A stretch of DNA of 64,000 nt from Virgibacillus halotolerans. GTDB lineage: Bacteria; Bacillota; Bacilli; Bacillales; Amphibacillaceae. The notes beneath the pieces were generated by a model. The model searched no databases. It was not told the origin of the DNA and saw nothing but the letters and a program-made list of their open reading frames with translations. The stretch spans positions 558,001 to 622,000 of the forward strand of contig NZ_JAFBEA010000001.1 in the NCBI RefSeq assembly GCF_016908515.1. Reading direction: 5' to 3'. The first letter of the stretch is position 1, and every line of letters begins with the position of its first letter. Shown here piece by piece: positions 1 through 7,501 of this stretch. A program made the translations under genes and the position numbers.

Positions 1-1
1 A

Positions 2-757
2 TTATATGATCAGTCTTATGTCAGAGGAGCGGTAGCTGTTATTCGTGATATGACGGAAGAACGCAGACTCGATAAATTGCGTAAAGATTTTATTGCCAAC
101 GTATCACATGAATTACGTACGCCCATTTCATTGCTCCAAGGATACAGTGAGGCTATCGTGGACGATATTGCTGAAAGTAAGGAAGATAAAAACGAACTGG
201 CAAAAATCATATCTGAGGAATCTTTGCGAATGGGGCGGCTTGTTAATGAATTATTGGACCTTGCTCGGATGGAAGCAGGGCAGATTCAATTAAATAAGGA
301 AGAAACGAATGTGGAACTATATATTGACCGGATTATTAGAAAATTTAATGGTTTAGCCAGCGATAATCAAATCGAATTAATATTATCTAAAAGCATAAAA
401 GAACCCATGGTAATATTCGATCTTGACAGGGTCGAACAAGTTTTTACCAATTTAATTGATAATGCAATTCGTCATACGAGGGTAAATGGTTTTGTGAAAG
501 TCTTTGTGGAGCGTAATGAACTTGAATTACATGTTTCTATCTCAGATAACGGCAGCGGTATTCCTGAAGTTGATCTGCCATTTGTTTTTGAACGTTTTTA
601 TAAGGCAGATAAATCGAGAACGAGAAACAAGGAAAAAAAAGGAACTGGTCTTGGGTTATCGATCGCAAAAAATATTATTGAGGCACACCATGGTACGATT
701 AGTGTTAAAAGTAAATTAGATCAGGGGACAACCTTTAGTTTTAAAATTCCCCAGTAA
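2..757 (+). CDS. resE: Sensor histidine kinase ResE, 3' part
   Basis: The reading frame is open from the window edge, so the N-terminal membrane and sensor part lies outside; 251 residues are visible. It starts in the tail of a PAS-like region, followed by the HisKA phosphoacceptor box (NVSHELRTP, His at about residue 36 of the fragment) and the ATPase boxes N (DNAIRHT), G1 (DNGSGIP), F (FERFYKAD) and G2 ([11 protein letters not shown]). The protein autophosphorylates and passes phosphate to a response regulator. The symbol rests on resemblance to ResE, the redox sensor controlling aerobic/anaerobic respiration genes in Bacillus, and on position in a B. subtilis-like neighbourhood; no resD is visible to confirm it. 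A different membrane histidine kinase is possible. Confidence 0.85.
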   Translation, partial: LYDQSYVRGAVAVIRDMTEERRLDKLRKDFIANVSHELRTPISLLQGYSEAIVDDIAESKEDKNELAKIISEESLRMGRLVNELLDLARMEAGQIQLNKEETNVELYIDRIIRKFNGLASDNQIELILSKSIKEPMVIFDLDRVEQVFTNLIDNAIRHTRVNGFVKVFVERNELELHVSISDNGSGIPEVDLPFVFERFYKADKSRTRNKEKKGTGLGLSIAKNIIEAHHGTISVKSKLDQGTTFSFKIPQ

Positions 758-825
758 GATCTATTCGCAGTAGCTAAACTGTGATATGATCAAATCGTAA
801 TTAAATTTGCATATAATAAATAGAT

Positions 826-1000
826 TTTGGTGTTATTACTTAAAAGGGAATCCGGTGAAAAACCGGAACTGTCCTCGCAACTGTAAATGATAAACGAAAT
901 AAGCATATACCACTGTATGGATCACCATATGGGAAGGGCTTAAAGTAGGTGAAAGTCATCAGTCAGTAGACCTGCCAATTTCTTTCGTTTCCATGCTTCG
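826..1000 (+). promoter_or_regulatory. Cobalamin (adenosylcobalamin-class) riboswitch
   Basis: The conserved core is easy to read: AAAGGGAATCCGGTGAAA with its paired CCGGAACTG, then TCGCAACTGTAA, a variable stem, GGTGAAAGTCATCAGTCAG and the B12 box AGTAGACCTGCC near 965-976. Complementary AAACGAAA (892-899) and TTTCGTTT (983-990) segments add a further helix. It lies 5' of a lipoprotein gene and an ECF transporter S component, and a terminator follows. Binding of a cobalamin should lower expression of the downstream genes. Exact ends are approximate. Confidence 0.93.
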
Positions 1001-1063
1001 GGGATCAGAGCAATTGGGACAACCGTCTACATAGATGATCTATTATTTATGTCCCGTTTGTCT

Positions 1064-1099
1064 AAAAAGCTGACTCCAAGGTTGAGTCGGCTTTTTATA
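1064..1099 (+). terminator. Riboswitch-controlled intrinsic terminator
   Basis: AAAAAGCTGACTC pairs with GAGTCGGCTTTTT, followed by a short T-rich run. It lies between the B12 box and the next gene, so it is the likely expression platform. The upstream GGGACA/TGTCCC pair (about 1014-1055) may belong to the alternative fold. Confidence 0.8.
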
Positions 1100-1156
1100 T
1101 TGAAGCCAAAGCCGAAACTTGCAAATTACAAATATCAATGAAAAGGGATGAGGAAA

Positions 1157-1600
1157 ATGAATAAATGGTTATTACGATTCGCTTCCGTTCTGCTCATCAT
1201 TGGCATCATGGCTGGCTGTTCTTCAGATACAGGCTCAGATGACAATGCATCAGAAGGTACGTCAACACAGACCGAGGAGCAAACAGAAGAACAGGATAAC
1301 ACAGAACAAAATGAAGATGCCGTAGCAATAACCATTTCAAAAGATGATGGGGAAGAAGTTATTGATGAAAAAGAAGTACCGATCGAAGCAGATGCTATTT
1401 TAATGGACATATTAAAAGAGAATTTTGATGTAGAAGAAGAAAAGGGATTTATTACTTCAATTGAAGGCGTTGCTCCTGAGAAAGATGAAGAAAAAGCATG
1501 GATGTTCTTTGTGAATGATGAATTAGCCTCTGTTGGTGCAAATGAGTATGAACTAGCTCCTGGTGATGAGGTTACTTTTGATTTACAAGCTTGGGAATGA
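1157..1600 (+). CDS. DUF4430 lipoprotein, probable B12-uptake partner
   Basis: A secreted lipoprotein of about 147 residues with an N-terminal hydrophobic segment ending in a lipobox (IMAGC), a very acidic Thr/Gln/Glu linker (about residues 25-60), and a C-terminal domain resembling DUF4430, related to the C-terminal beta domain of eukaryotic transcobalamin and intrinsic factor (WMFFVNDELASVGANEYEL, then GDEVTFDL). I chose ATG 1157 because AAAGGG lies about nine bases upstream; ATG 1148 is too close to any ribosome site. The gene sits directly behind a cobalamin riboswitch and 6 bp before an ECF S component. I infer that it captures a corrinoid at the outer face of the membrane and passes it to the transporter; binding is not shown. 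Confidence 0.75.
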   Translation: MNKWLLRFASVLLIIGIMAGCSSDTGSDDNASEGTSTQTEEQTEEQDNTEQNEDAVAITISKDDGEEVIDEKEVPIEADAILMDILKENFDVEEEKGFITSIEGVAPEKDEEKAWMFFVNDELASVGANEYELAPGDEVTFDLQAWE

Positions 1601-1606
1601 TTGTAA

Positions 1607-2122
1607 ATGAATACCTATAAATTAACACTGCTGGCATTACTTGCCGCAATGGCTGTAGTGGGAAGATCTGTATTTGCCTTTCTTCCCAATGTTCAGCCTG
1701 TTACCTCTATCATTATTATATGTGGCCTGTTCCTAGGTCCTTTTTCAGCAATCATATTGGCAATACTGACTACATTTCTCTCCAATATGTTACTCGGTAT
1801 GGGAATCTGGACCATTTGGCAAGTTATATCATGGGGTATTATTGGTCTGATAAGTGGATTGCTTGGAATGATCCCCCGGAAAATCCCGATCTTTCTTATT
1901 GTTTTATTTGCGATATTTAGTGGGTATTTTTACGGGTTTATTATTTCTTTAACCACCTATCAGATAACAGGTAAATTTTGGCCATATTATCTTGCCGGTT
2001 TACCATTTGATACGAATCACGCCATTGGGAATGCCGTTTTTATTATTTTACTTTATCCAATTATCTCGCACTTTTTGAAAAAGTACGCAAATAAGCGTTT
2101 TAATTTGCAAAATACCAACTAA
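1607..2122 (+). CDS. ECF transporter S component, likely cobalamin-specific (CbrT-like)
   Basis: A 171-residue, very hydrophobic protein with about five or six membrane helices, the usual size and shape of an ECF substrate-binding (S) subunit. The N-terminal helix carries small residues (LLALLAAMAVVGR) of the kind that contact EcfT. No ATPase or T component is adjacent, so it is probably a group II S component that shares an EcfA1-A2-T module encoded elsewhere. Substrate is inferred from the upstream cobalamin riboswitch and the DUF4430 lipoprotein in the same transcript. The ribosome site is weak and the gene starts 6 bp after the preceding stop, so translation is probably coupled. Confidence 0.8.
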   Translation: MNTYKLTLLALLAAMAVVGRSVFAFLPNVQPVTSIIIICGLFLGPFSAIILAILTTFLSNMLLGMGIWTIWQVISWGIIGLISGLLGMIPRKIPIFLIVLFAIFSGYFYGFIISLTTYQITGKFWPYYLAGLPFDTNHAIGNAVFIILLYPIISHFLKKYANKRFNLQNTN

Positions 2123-2138
2123 AGATGGTTGGTATTTT
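2109..2138 (+). terminator. Terminator of the B12-uptake unit
   Basis: AAAATACCAAC pairs with GTTGGTATTTT around a short loop. It overlaps the last codons of the ECF gene. Both flanks are A/T-rich, so it may also act for the convergent fer transcript. Confidence 0.8.
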
Positions 2139-2186
2139 CTTTCGTTATTCATCAGTAAATGATATGGTTTAAAGTATAATAATAAA

Positions 2187-2468
<282 letters not shown>

Positions 2469-2484
2469 TTAACGGCTTAACTAT

Positions 2485-2513
2485 ATTGTAAAACTGTTAT
2501 CCATTTATTACAA
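2485..2513 (-). promoter_or_regulatory. Sigma-A-type promoter of fer
   Basis: Read on the reverse strand: TTGTAA, a 17-base spacer and TACAAT, about 50 bases before the fer start codon. Confidence 0.55.
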
Positions 2514-2594
2514 CTAGCTTTCATCTATTATTTGATAAAGCATACTATTTTCTAACTAATGAACGATTCTATCACACGGAGAGGAGATCCACCA

Positions 2595-3671
2595 TTGCTA
2601 CTCAAAGGAATGATACTAACATGCAGCTCACATATTCAAGCAGAACGTACCATATCTTCCATCTATCATTTGCTAAAGGGCAGGAAATCGATCCAAACCG
2701 TTCAAGATGCGCACATTTACCAGCTTGAAAAGTTTTATGGCGTTTACAAATCCTTAAGTAAAAAGACGTTTGACCAAAATGTGCTTGAACTTGAAAATAA
2801 ACAGTTTCTCCAGAAGAATGCCAGTGACGATTTACAATTTAAAATAACAACGGCGGGCAAGGGATGGTTAAATGAGCATAAAGATAACCTGCCACTTAAC
2901 TATTTTAATGGACTAAAATATGCTGATACGGCAAAGTGTTTCTTTGAGCGACTTATCTTATTAATCCAGACCATTACCAATAGTAGAAAAAACCACTACT
3001 CATTTATTCCCGTCATTGATAAAATAGCTATTGAGGACTGGGTTAGAATGATTTATAGACAAGCAAAAGGATCTGAAATGCAATTACTAAAGAAGATTTA
3101 TGCGGAATTATATCGTTTATTACAGCATTTCACAGCGCAAGAGGCAAATATATTTGTTGATCGGCTAACGGGTTATAAACAATACGGGATGAGTTTGGAG
3201 CAATTAGCTACATCATACAAGCGGGAAACAAGCGATATACAGCTTTTACTCACAGGTATCCTGCAAGCGATGGTAGCTATCATTCAAAAAGATATAAAGC
3301 AATATTCATTTTTATCATTTACCTTGAAGGACCTATCACCGTCCAACTCCATTACAAATTCTGCTTATGCCACATTTGAATTATTAAACAAAGGACACAC
3401 GGTCGAACAAATCGCTCATATTAGAAATTTAAAAGGAAATACGATTCAGGATCATATAGTAGAAATCGCTCTGTATGATGCAACATTTCCCATTCATAGC
3501 TATGTAAGTGCACAGGCACAACAAGAAATTATTACAGCAATCCAGCAAACAAAATCATATAAATTAAAACAAATTAAACAGTATATCAGTGAAGAGATCA
3601 ATTATTTTCAAATTCGCCTTGTCCTGGCAATAAATCATAATATACTACAGGCTGGTGATACAAATGCATAA
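2595..3671 (+). CDS. ypbB: YpbB-family helix-turn-helix protein
   Basis: About 358 residues, no signal peptide, mostly helical. The C-terminal 100 residues (NKGHTVEQIAHIRNLKGNTIQDHIVE) look like the helix-turn-helix of the RQC/YpbB type that is often encoded beside RecQ. I chose TTG 2595 because AGGAG sits eight bases upstream and the resulting N-terminus (LKGMILTC, then LLKGRKS) is where this family starts; ATG 2559 has no ribosome site. The stop overlaps the recQ start by 8 bp, so the two are translated together. The likely role is an accessory or DNA-binding partner of the short RecQ, which lacks an HRDC domain; this is inference. Confidence 0.8.
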   Translation: MLLKGMILTCSSHIQAERTISSIYHLLKGRKSIQTVQDAHIYQLEKFYGVYKSLSKKTFDQNVLELENKQFLQKNASDDLQFKITTAGKGWLNEHKDNLPLNYFNGLKYADTAKCFFERLILLIQTITNSRKNHYSFIPVIDKIAIEDWVRMIYRQAKGSEMQLLKKIYAELYRLLQHFTAQEANIFVDRLTGYKQYGMSLEQLATSYKRETSDIQLLLTGILQAMVAIIQKDIKQYSFLSFTLKDLSPSNSITNSAYATFELLNKGHTVEQIAHIRNLKGNTIQDHIVEIALYDATFPIHSYVSAQAQQEIITAIQQTKSYKLKQIKQYISEEINYFQIRLVLAINHNILQAGDTNA

Positions 3672-5214
3672 ACAAAACATATTAGAGAATAAGTTAAAAA
3701 AACACTTTAATTACACTTTCTTCCGCGTTGGTCAAAAAGAGATCATCAGTGATATTATGCAAGGTAAGGATGTACTAGGCATATTGCCGACAGGTTCCGG
3801 AAAGTCGATCTGTTACCAATTACCTGCGATGCTTCTAGAAGGGGTTACGATCGTGGTTTCCCCGCTGATTTCACTTATGATTGATCAAGTAAAACAGTTG
3901 AAGGCGATTAATTACAAGTCTGTTGTTGCTTTGAACAGTTTTATGGATCCGATGGAAAGAAGGCGGGTTTATCGTCAATTACATACCTATAAACTTATTT
4001 ATGTCTCCCCAGAACTACTGCAGCATGAAACTTTGTTAAAGGCGTTAGAGAAGATCAAAATCAGTCTGTTTGTGATAGATGAGGCACATTGTATTTCCCA
4101 GTGGGGACATGAATTTCGTCCAGATTATTTAAAGCTTGATGCAACGATCGAACGTTTTAATTATCCGACTACATTAGCATTGAGTGCTACTGCAACCAAG
4201 CATGTACAAACCGATATTATAAACGCATTGCACAAACCTCATATCAGTAAACAAATTTATCCGATGGATAGAGCAAACATCGCATTTAATGTACAGGAAG
4301 TGCAGGATGATCAAGAGAAAATACGTACGATCACAAATCTATTGAAGCAATATCAAGTACCAGTGCTTATTTATTTTTCCAGTCGAAAAATGGCAGAGAA
4401 TGTTGCTGTATTATTGTCAGAAAAAGTTCCAGAAAAGCGAATTGCCTTTTATCACGGCGGCATGGAACAAATGGATCGGATAGCGATTCAGCAGCAGTTT
4501 ATGAATGATCAATTAGACATTATTTGTTGTACCAGTGCTTTTGGTATGGGAATCAATAAAAACAATATCAGATTAATTATTCATTATCATTTCCCACTCC
4601 AAATTGAATCATTTATCCAAGAAATCGGACGTGCTGGAAGGGACGGTAGAGAAAGCGTTAGTCTGCTATTGATGTCACCGAACGACATCCATCTTCCGGT
4701 ACAAATAATAAAAAATGAACTGCCTTCAGAAAATCAATTGATATTTGTATTTAAACAGTTAGCCAACTTATATCATGGTGAAGTAAGATTACCAACACAG
4801 GATAAACAAATTGAAAATTTATTTGAAATAAATGAAACACAGTGGCGATTTTTGCACTATCAATTCGAGAAACATGATATGATTGTGCAACACAAGATTT
4901 TCTATCAAGCGGAACAGTGGAGCGAAGCATATCAAAAAATAAAAGCGCTGATTAAGCAGCGGTCCATACTTAAAGAGCAAAAGTTAACCGAAATGCTGGA
5001 TTGGATTCAACAAAAGAAATGCTTGCGGCACCACTTGTATAAGAACTTTCAATCCAACTATACGGATCCTACCGCTCAATGTTGTAGTAATTGCGGCTTT
5101 TCATGGTCAGCATGGCAACCGGAACAAACGGATATAGAACGCTTGAATGCTACAAACTGGGAAGAAAAATTGAAGCATTTATTGCTCATTGGAGAATCAA
5201 ATGAATCAAAGTGA
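3664..5214 (+). CDS. recQ: ATP-dependent DNA helicase RecQ (short form)
   Basis: A superfamily 2, 3'-5' DNA helicase of 516 residues. Motifs in order: I (LPTGSGKS), Ia (VVSPLISLMIDQV), II (DEAH, followed by the RecQ signature CISQWGHEFRPDY), III (ALSATAT), IV (FSSRKMAENV), V/VI (TSAFGMGINK; QEIGRAGRDG). A Cys-rich zinc-binding region follows near the C-terminus (KKCLRHHLY, QCCSNCGF). There is no HRDC domain, normal for this Bacillus paralogue. ATG 3664 is preceded by GGTG at proper spacing. It acts in recombinational repair and fork restart. Operon with ypbB and the next two genes. Confidence 0.95.
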   Translation: MHKQNILENKLKKHFNYTFFRVGQKEIISDIMQGKDVLGILPTGSGKSICYQLPAMLLEGVTIVVSPLISLMIDQVKQLKAINYKSVVALNSFMDPMERRRVYRQLHTYKLIYVSPELLQHETLLKALEKIKISLFVIDEAHCISQWGHEFRPDYLKLDATIERFNYPTTLALSATATKHVQTDIINALHKPHISKQIYPMDRANIAFNVQEVQDDQEKIRTITNLLKQYQVPVLIYFSSRKMAENVAVLLSEKVPEKRIAFYHGGMEQMDRIAIQQQFMNDQLDIICCTSAFGMGINKNNIRLIIHYHFPLQIESFIQEIGRAGRDGRESVSLLLMSPNDIHLPVQIIKNELPSENQLIFVFKQLANLYHGEVRLPTQDKQIENLFEINETQWRFLHYQFEKHDMIVQHKIFYQAEQWSEAYQKIKALIKQRSILKEQKLTEMLDWIQQKKCLRHHLYKNFQSNYTDPTAQCCSNCGFSWSAWQPEQTDIERLNATNWEEKLKHLLLIGESNESK

Positions 5215-5767
5215 AATCATTAAAAATATGTCTGATTCAGAACTGAATAAGCAGGTTATTTTTTCACAATTATTATTGTTCGTCATCAGTGTTATTACTA
5301 GTTTTTTACTGTTTGATAGCATGTCCGATTGGCTACTGTATTTTGCATGGGATGTAAAAGATATATGCTACTATGGAATCTTTACAGGCTTTATCATTGT
5401 TGCGCTTGATTTATTATTAATGTTTATTTTCCCTAAAAAGTATTATGATGATGGTGGTATTAATGAGCGGATTTTTAAAAATAAATCGGTCATTTATATA
5501 TTTGTCATTGCACTGGCGGTTGCCATTTCAGAAGAATTATTATTTAGAGGTGTCATCCAGTCCGTCTTTGGGTATATATTTGCGAGTATTATCTTTGCGC
5601 TCGTTCATGTTCGCTATTTGAAAAAACCTGTTCTATTCATCTCCGTATTATTTGTAAGTTTTTATATCGGATATATGTTTGAAATTACAGGAAATTTAAT
5701 TGTAACCATTGCAGCACATTTTACTGTAGATTTTGTATTAGGACTGGTTATTCGCTTTCAAAAGTGA
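5201..5767 (+). CDS. CPBP-family intramembrane metalloprotease (YpbD-like)
   Basis: An integral membrane protein of 188 residues with about five or six hydrophobic helices. It carries the first motif of the CAAX protease / bacteriocin-processing (CPBP) family, EELLFRG, near residue 110, a second His-containing motif (FALVHVRYL) and a third (IAAHFTVD). These Glu and His residues coordinate the metal in the Rce1/CPBP fold. ATG 5201 lies six bases after GGAG and overlaps the end of recQ by 14 bp. It corresponds to B. subtilis ypbD, in the same order. The substrate is unknown; family members mature peptides or cleave anti-sigma factors. Confidence 0.85.
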   Translation: MNQSEIIKNMSDSELNKQVIFSQLLLFVISVITSFLLFDSMSDWLLYFAWDVKDICYYGIFTGFIIVALDLLLMFIFPKKYYDDGGINERIFKNKSVIYIFVIALAVAISEELLFRGVIQSVFGYIFASIIFALVHVRYLKKPVLFISVLFVSFYIGYMFEITGNLIVTIAAHFTVDFVLGLVIRFQK

Positions 5768-5779
5768 GGTGCTAAAAAG

Positions 5780-6070
5780 TTGGATAATAAAACCAAAGCA
5801 ACGGAAGATTTGCAACAACTATTGAGTGAAGTGAAAAAGGCAGAGAAAGAACATAAGCATACAGCAACGGAACAACATGAATTTCATGACACAGACCTGG
5901 ACCGGAGGATTGATGTTCTGGATTTACCTCCGAGAAAAGAAGTGCATAGTAAGAAAAATAAACGAACACAATTAAAATTGAGTAGTCCATTAACCCGTTT
6001 TATCTTCGTTATTGTCGTGCTTTTGAGTGTCTTAATTTTGACGTATTATTTAAATAGCGAAAGTTTTTGA
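5780..6070 (+). CDS. Small single-pass membrane protein (YpbE position, no LysM)
   Basis: A 96-residue protein from a TTG start placed eight bases after GAGGTG. The first 70 residues are charged and probably cytoplasmic (many Lys, Glu and His); the end is one membrane helix (FIFVIVVLLSVLILTYYL) followed by only a few residues. It lies where B. subtilis has ypbE, a membrane-anchored LysM protein, and the charged-tail-then-helix layout is similar, but no extracellular LysM domain follows: a TGA stop comes five residues after the helix. It could be a shortened YpbE or an unrelated small protein. Function unknown. Confidence 0.65.
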   Translation: MDNKTKATEDLQQLLSEVKKAEKEHKHTATEQHEFHDTDLDRRIDVLDLPPRKEVHSKKNKRTQLKLSSPLTRFIFVIVVLLSVLILTYYLNSESF

Positions 6071-6083
6071 ATGAATAATTTTG

Positions 6084-6111
6084 TTGACATTCCTATGATA
6101 TTCTGTAATAA
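6084..6111 (+). promoter_or_regulatory. Sigma-A-type promoter (distal carAB promoter)
   Basis: TTGACA (6084-6089) and TAATAA (6106-6111) with 16 bases between them, just after the preceding gene. Transcription would begin about 20 bases before the PyrR-type hairpin and would pass through the attenuator. Confidence 0.6.
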
Positions 6112-6132
6112 TAAAAATAATTTAATAGTTGG

Positions 6133-6269
6133 TACCTTTAAATCAGTCCGAGAGACTGACAAGGACAAACGGAAAACATACGTTTAGGTAAAGTATATCA
6201 TTTTGCTACACTTTACTGACTTATTGTAAAAGACGGCTCCTTGTCAGAAATGGCAGGGGGCCTTTCTTT
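6133..6269 (+). promoter_or_regulatory. PyrR-type attenuator in the carAB leader
   Basis: The first hairpin (6135-6164) has the PyrR-binding signature: CCTTTAAATCAGTCC, then GAGAGACTG and CAAGG. Downstream, GGCTCCTTGTCA pairs with TGGCAGGGGGCC (6235-6262), followed by a T-rich run: an intrinsic terminator. This is the layout of the B. subtilis pyr attenuators, in which PyrR with UMP stabilises the first hairpin (anti-antiterminator) and so allows termination. The first gene downstream is carA. Confidence 0.8.
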
Positions 6270-6328
6270 GTTTCAGATCGTTACTTCCTTGGTACCAGCC
6301 TATCACAAACACAGGGAGGGAGAATTAT

Positions 6329-6352
6329 ATGAATATTAATAAATTTTTCTAG
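6329..6352 (+). CDS. Candidate 7-residue leader ORF before carA
   Basis: ATG followed by six codons and TAG, encoding MNINKFF. It is preceded by a very strong ribosome site (GGGAGGGAG, seven to nine bases upstream) and lies between the attenuator terminator and carA. The strength of the site relative to the tiny frame suggests that ribosomes load here. Whether the peptide or only the act of translation matters is unknown; it could also be chance. Confidence 0.4.
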   Translation: MNINKFF

Positions 6353-6357
6353 ATCGA

Positions 6358-6378
6358 AGTGAATAAATATGCTATAAT
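6358..6378 (+). promoter_or_regulatory. Extended -10 promoter overlapped by an arginine-box-like operator
   Basis: TGCTATAAT (6370-6378) is a perfect extended -10 element with no clear -35. The overlapping sequence from 6358 (AGTGAATAAATATGCTATA) matches 14 of 19 positions of the B. subtilis ARG box as I remember it, including the TGAATAAA core. It lies 40 bases before the carA start. Proposed: a proximal carAB promoter repressed by ArgR/AhrC. Confidence 0.4.
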
Positions 6379-6418
6379 TTTTATAAATATACATCATTCT
6401 ATTCAGCGAGGTGGAAAT

Positions 6419-7501
6419 ATGAAACATTTTTTACATTTAGCAAATGGCTCAAAGTTTTCTGGTAACCTATTAACGGAAGCAAGTGGAGGGACCTTTAGTA
6501 GCGAAATTGTTTTTTACACAGGCATGACGGGATACCAAGAAATTATGACAGACCCATCCTATTTAAACCAAATTATTGTATTTACTTACCCATTGGTTGG
6601 AAATTACGGGATCAATGAATTTGATTTTGAGAGTAAGCGACCAGTTGTAGCTGGAGTGGTCGTTTATGAAGGTAACATGAAACATTCCCATTATCAGGCA
6701 AATGATTCGTTGCAGGCGTATTTGGAAAAATGGAATATACCACTTTTAAGCAATGTAGATACAAGAGCGGTTGTGAAAAATATTCGTACGGATGGAACAA
6801 TGGAGGCTGTCATTTCACCATCAGAAGATTTTACTTTTGATTGTCACAAGAAAAAGGATGAAATGGACATTGAAAAAGTTTCCACGAAAGAAATCATACA
6901 ATATGGTCACGGTGCAAAGCATATTATTCTAATGGATTTCGGATATAAAAAGTCTATTTTGCAGTCTTTACTATACTTGGATTCCCGTGTGACAATTGTT
7001 CCTTATAATACTTCCTACGAACAAGTGAAGGCATTAAAACCAGATGGTATTGTGCTTTCAAATGGGCCTGGAAACCCAAAACAACTTCATTATTTACTGG
7101 ATAATATTAAACAAATCATTACGAACTACCCGACGCTTGGTATAAGTATGGGACATCAATTAACTGCCCTTGCTTTAGGTGGAAATACGAAAAAGATGTT
7201 GTTTGGGCATCATGGTGCAAATCACCCGGTACTTGAAATAAAAACGAATAAATTGCATATCAGTTCACAAAATCATGGTTATGAGGTAGATGAGTCAAGT
7301 TTAGAAGGAACATTTCTTCAGGTACGCTTTCGTCAAGTAAACGATCGTACAGTGGAAGGTCTGATACATGATGTTTTGCCGATTTTAACGATTCAGTATC
7401 AACCTAAAGCAAACCCAAAATCTGTAGAAACCATTGAGATTTTTGAGGAATTTCAACAAAATATTAATGCGTTTAACGGGGGGAGAAATATTTATGCCTA
7501 A
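6419..7501 (+). CDS. carA: Carbamoyl-phosphate synthase small subunit with lost glutaminase triad
   Basis: 360 residues with both CarA domains: the N-terminal domain (TGMTGYQEIMTDPSY, YPLVGNYGIN, NVDTRAVV) and the class I glutamine amidotransferase domain (LSNGPGNP, GISMGHQ, SSQNHGYEV, VEGLIHDVLPILTIQYQP). The nucleophile elbow normally reads GICLGHQ or GICMGHQ; here the Cys is Ser243 (codon AGT, 7145-7147). The HPE motif holding the other two triad members is QPK (Gln328, Lys330). It therefore cannot hydrolyse glutamine by the usual mechanism, although the fold and substrate-side motifs remain. ATG 6419 follows GAGGTGG. The gene overlaps carB by 8 bp. The likely role is as a structural or allosteric partner of an ammonia-using CarB. 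Length is near that of the arginine-type CarA of Bacillus. Confidence 0.92.
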   Translation: MKHFLHLANGSKFSGNLLTEASGGTFSSEIVFYTGMTGYQEIMTDPSYLNQIIVFTYPLVGNYGINEFDFESKRPVVAGVVVYEGNMKHSHYQANDSLQAYLEKWNIPLLSNVDTRAVVKNIRTDGTMEAVISPSEDFTFDCHKKKDEMDIEKVSTKEIIQYGHGAKHIILMDFGYKKSILQSLLYLDSRVTIVPYNTSYEQVKALKPDGIVLSNGPGNPKQLHYLLDNIKQIITNYPTLGISMGHQLTALALGGNTKKMLFGHHGANHPVLEIKTNKLHISSQNHGYEVDESSLEGTFLQVRFRQVNDRTVEGLIHDVLPILTIQYQPKANPKSVETIEIFEEFQQNINAFNGGRNIYA

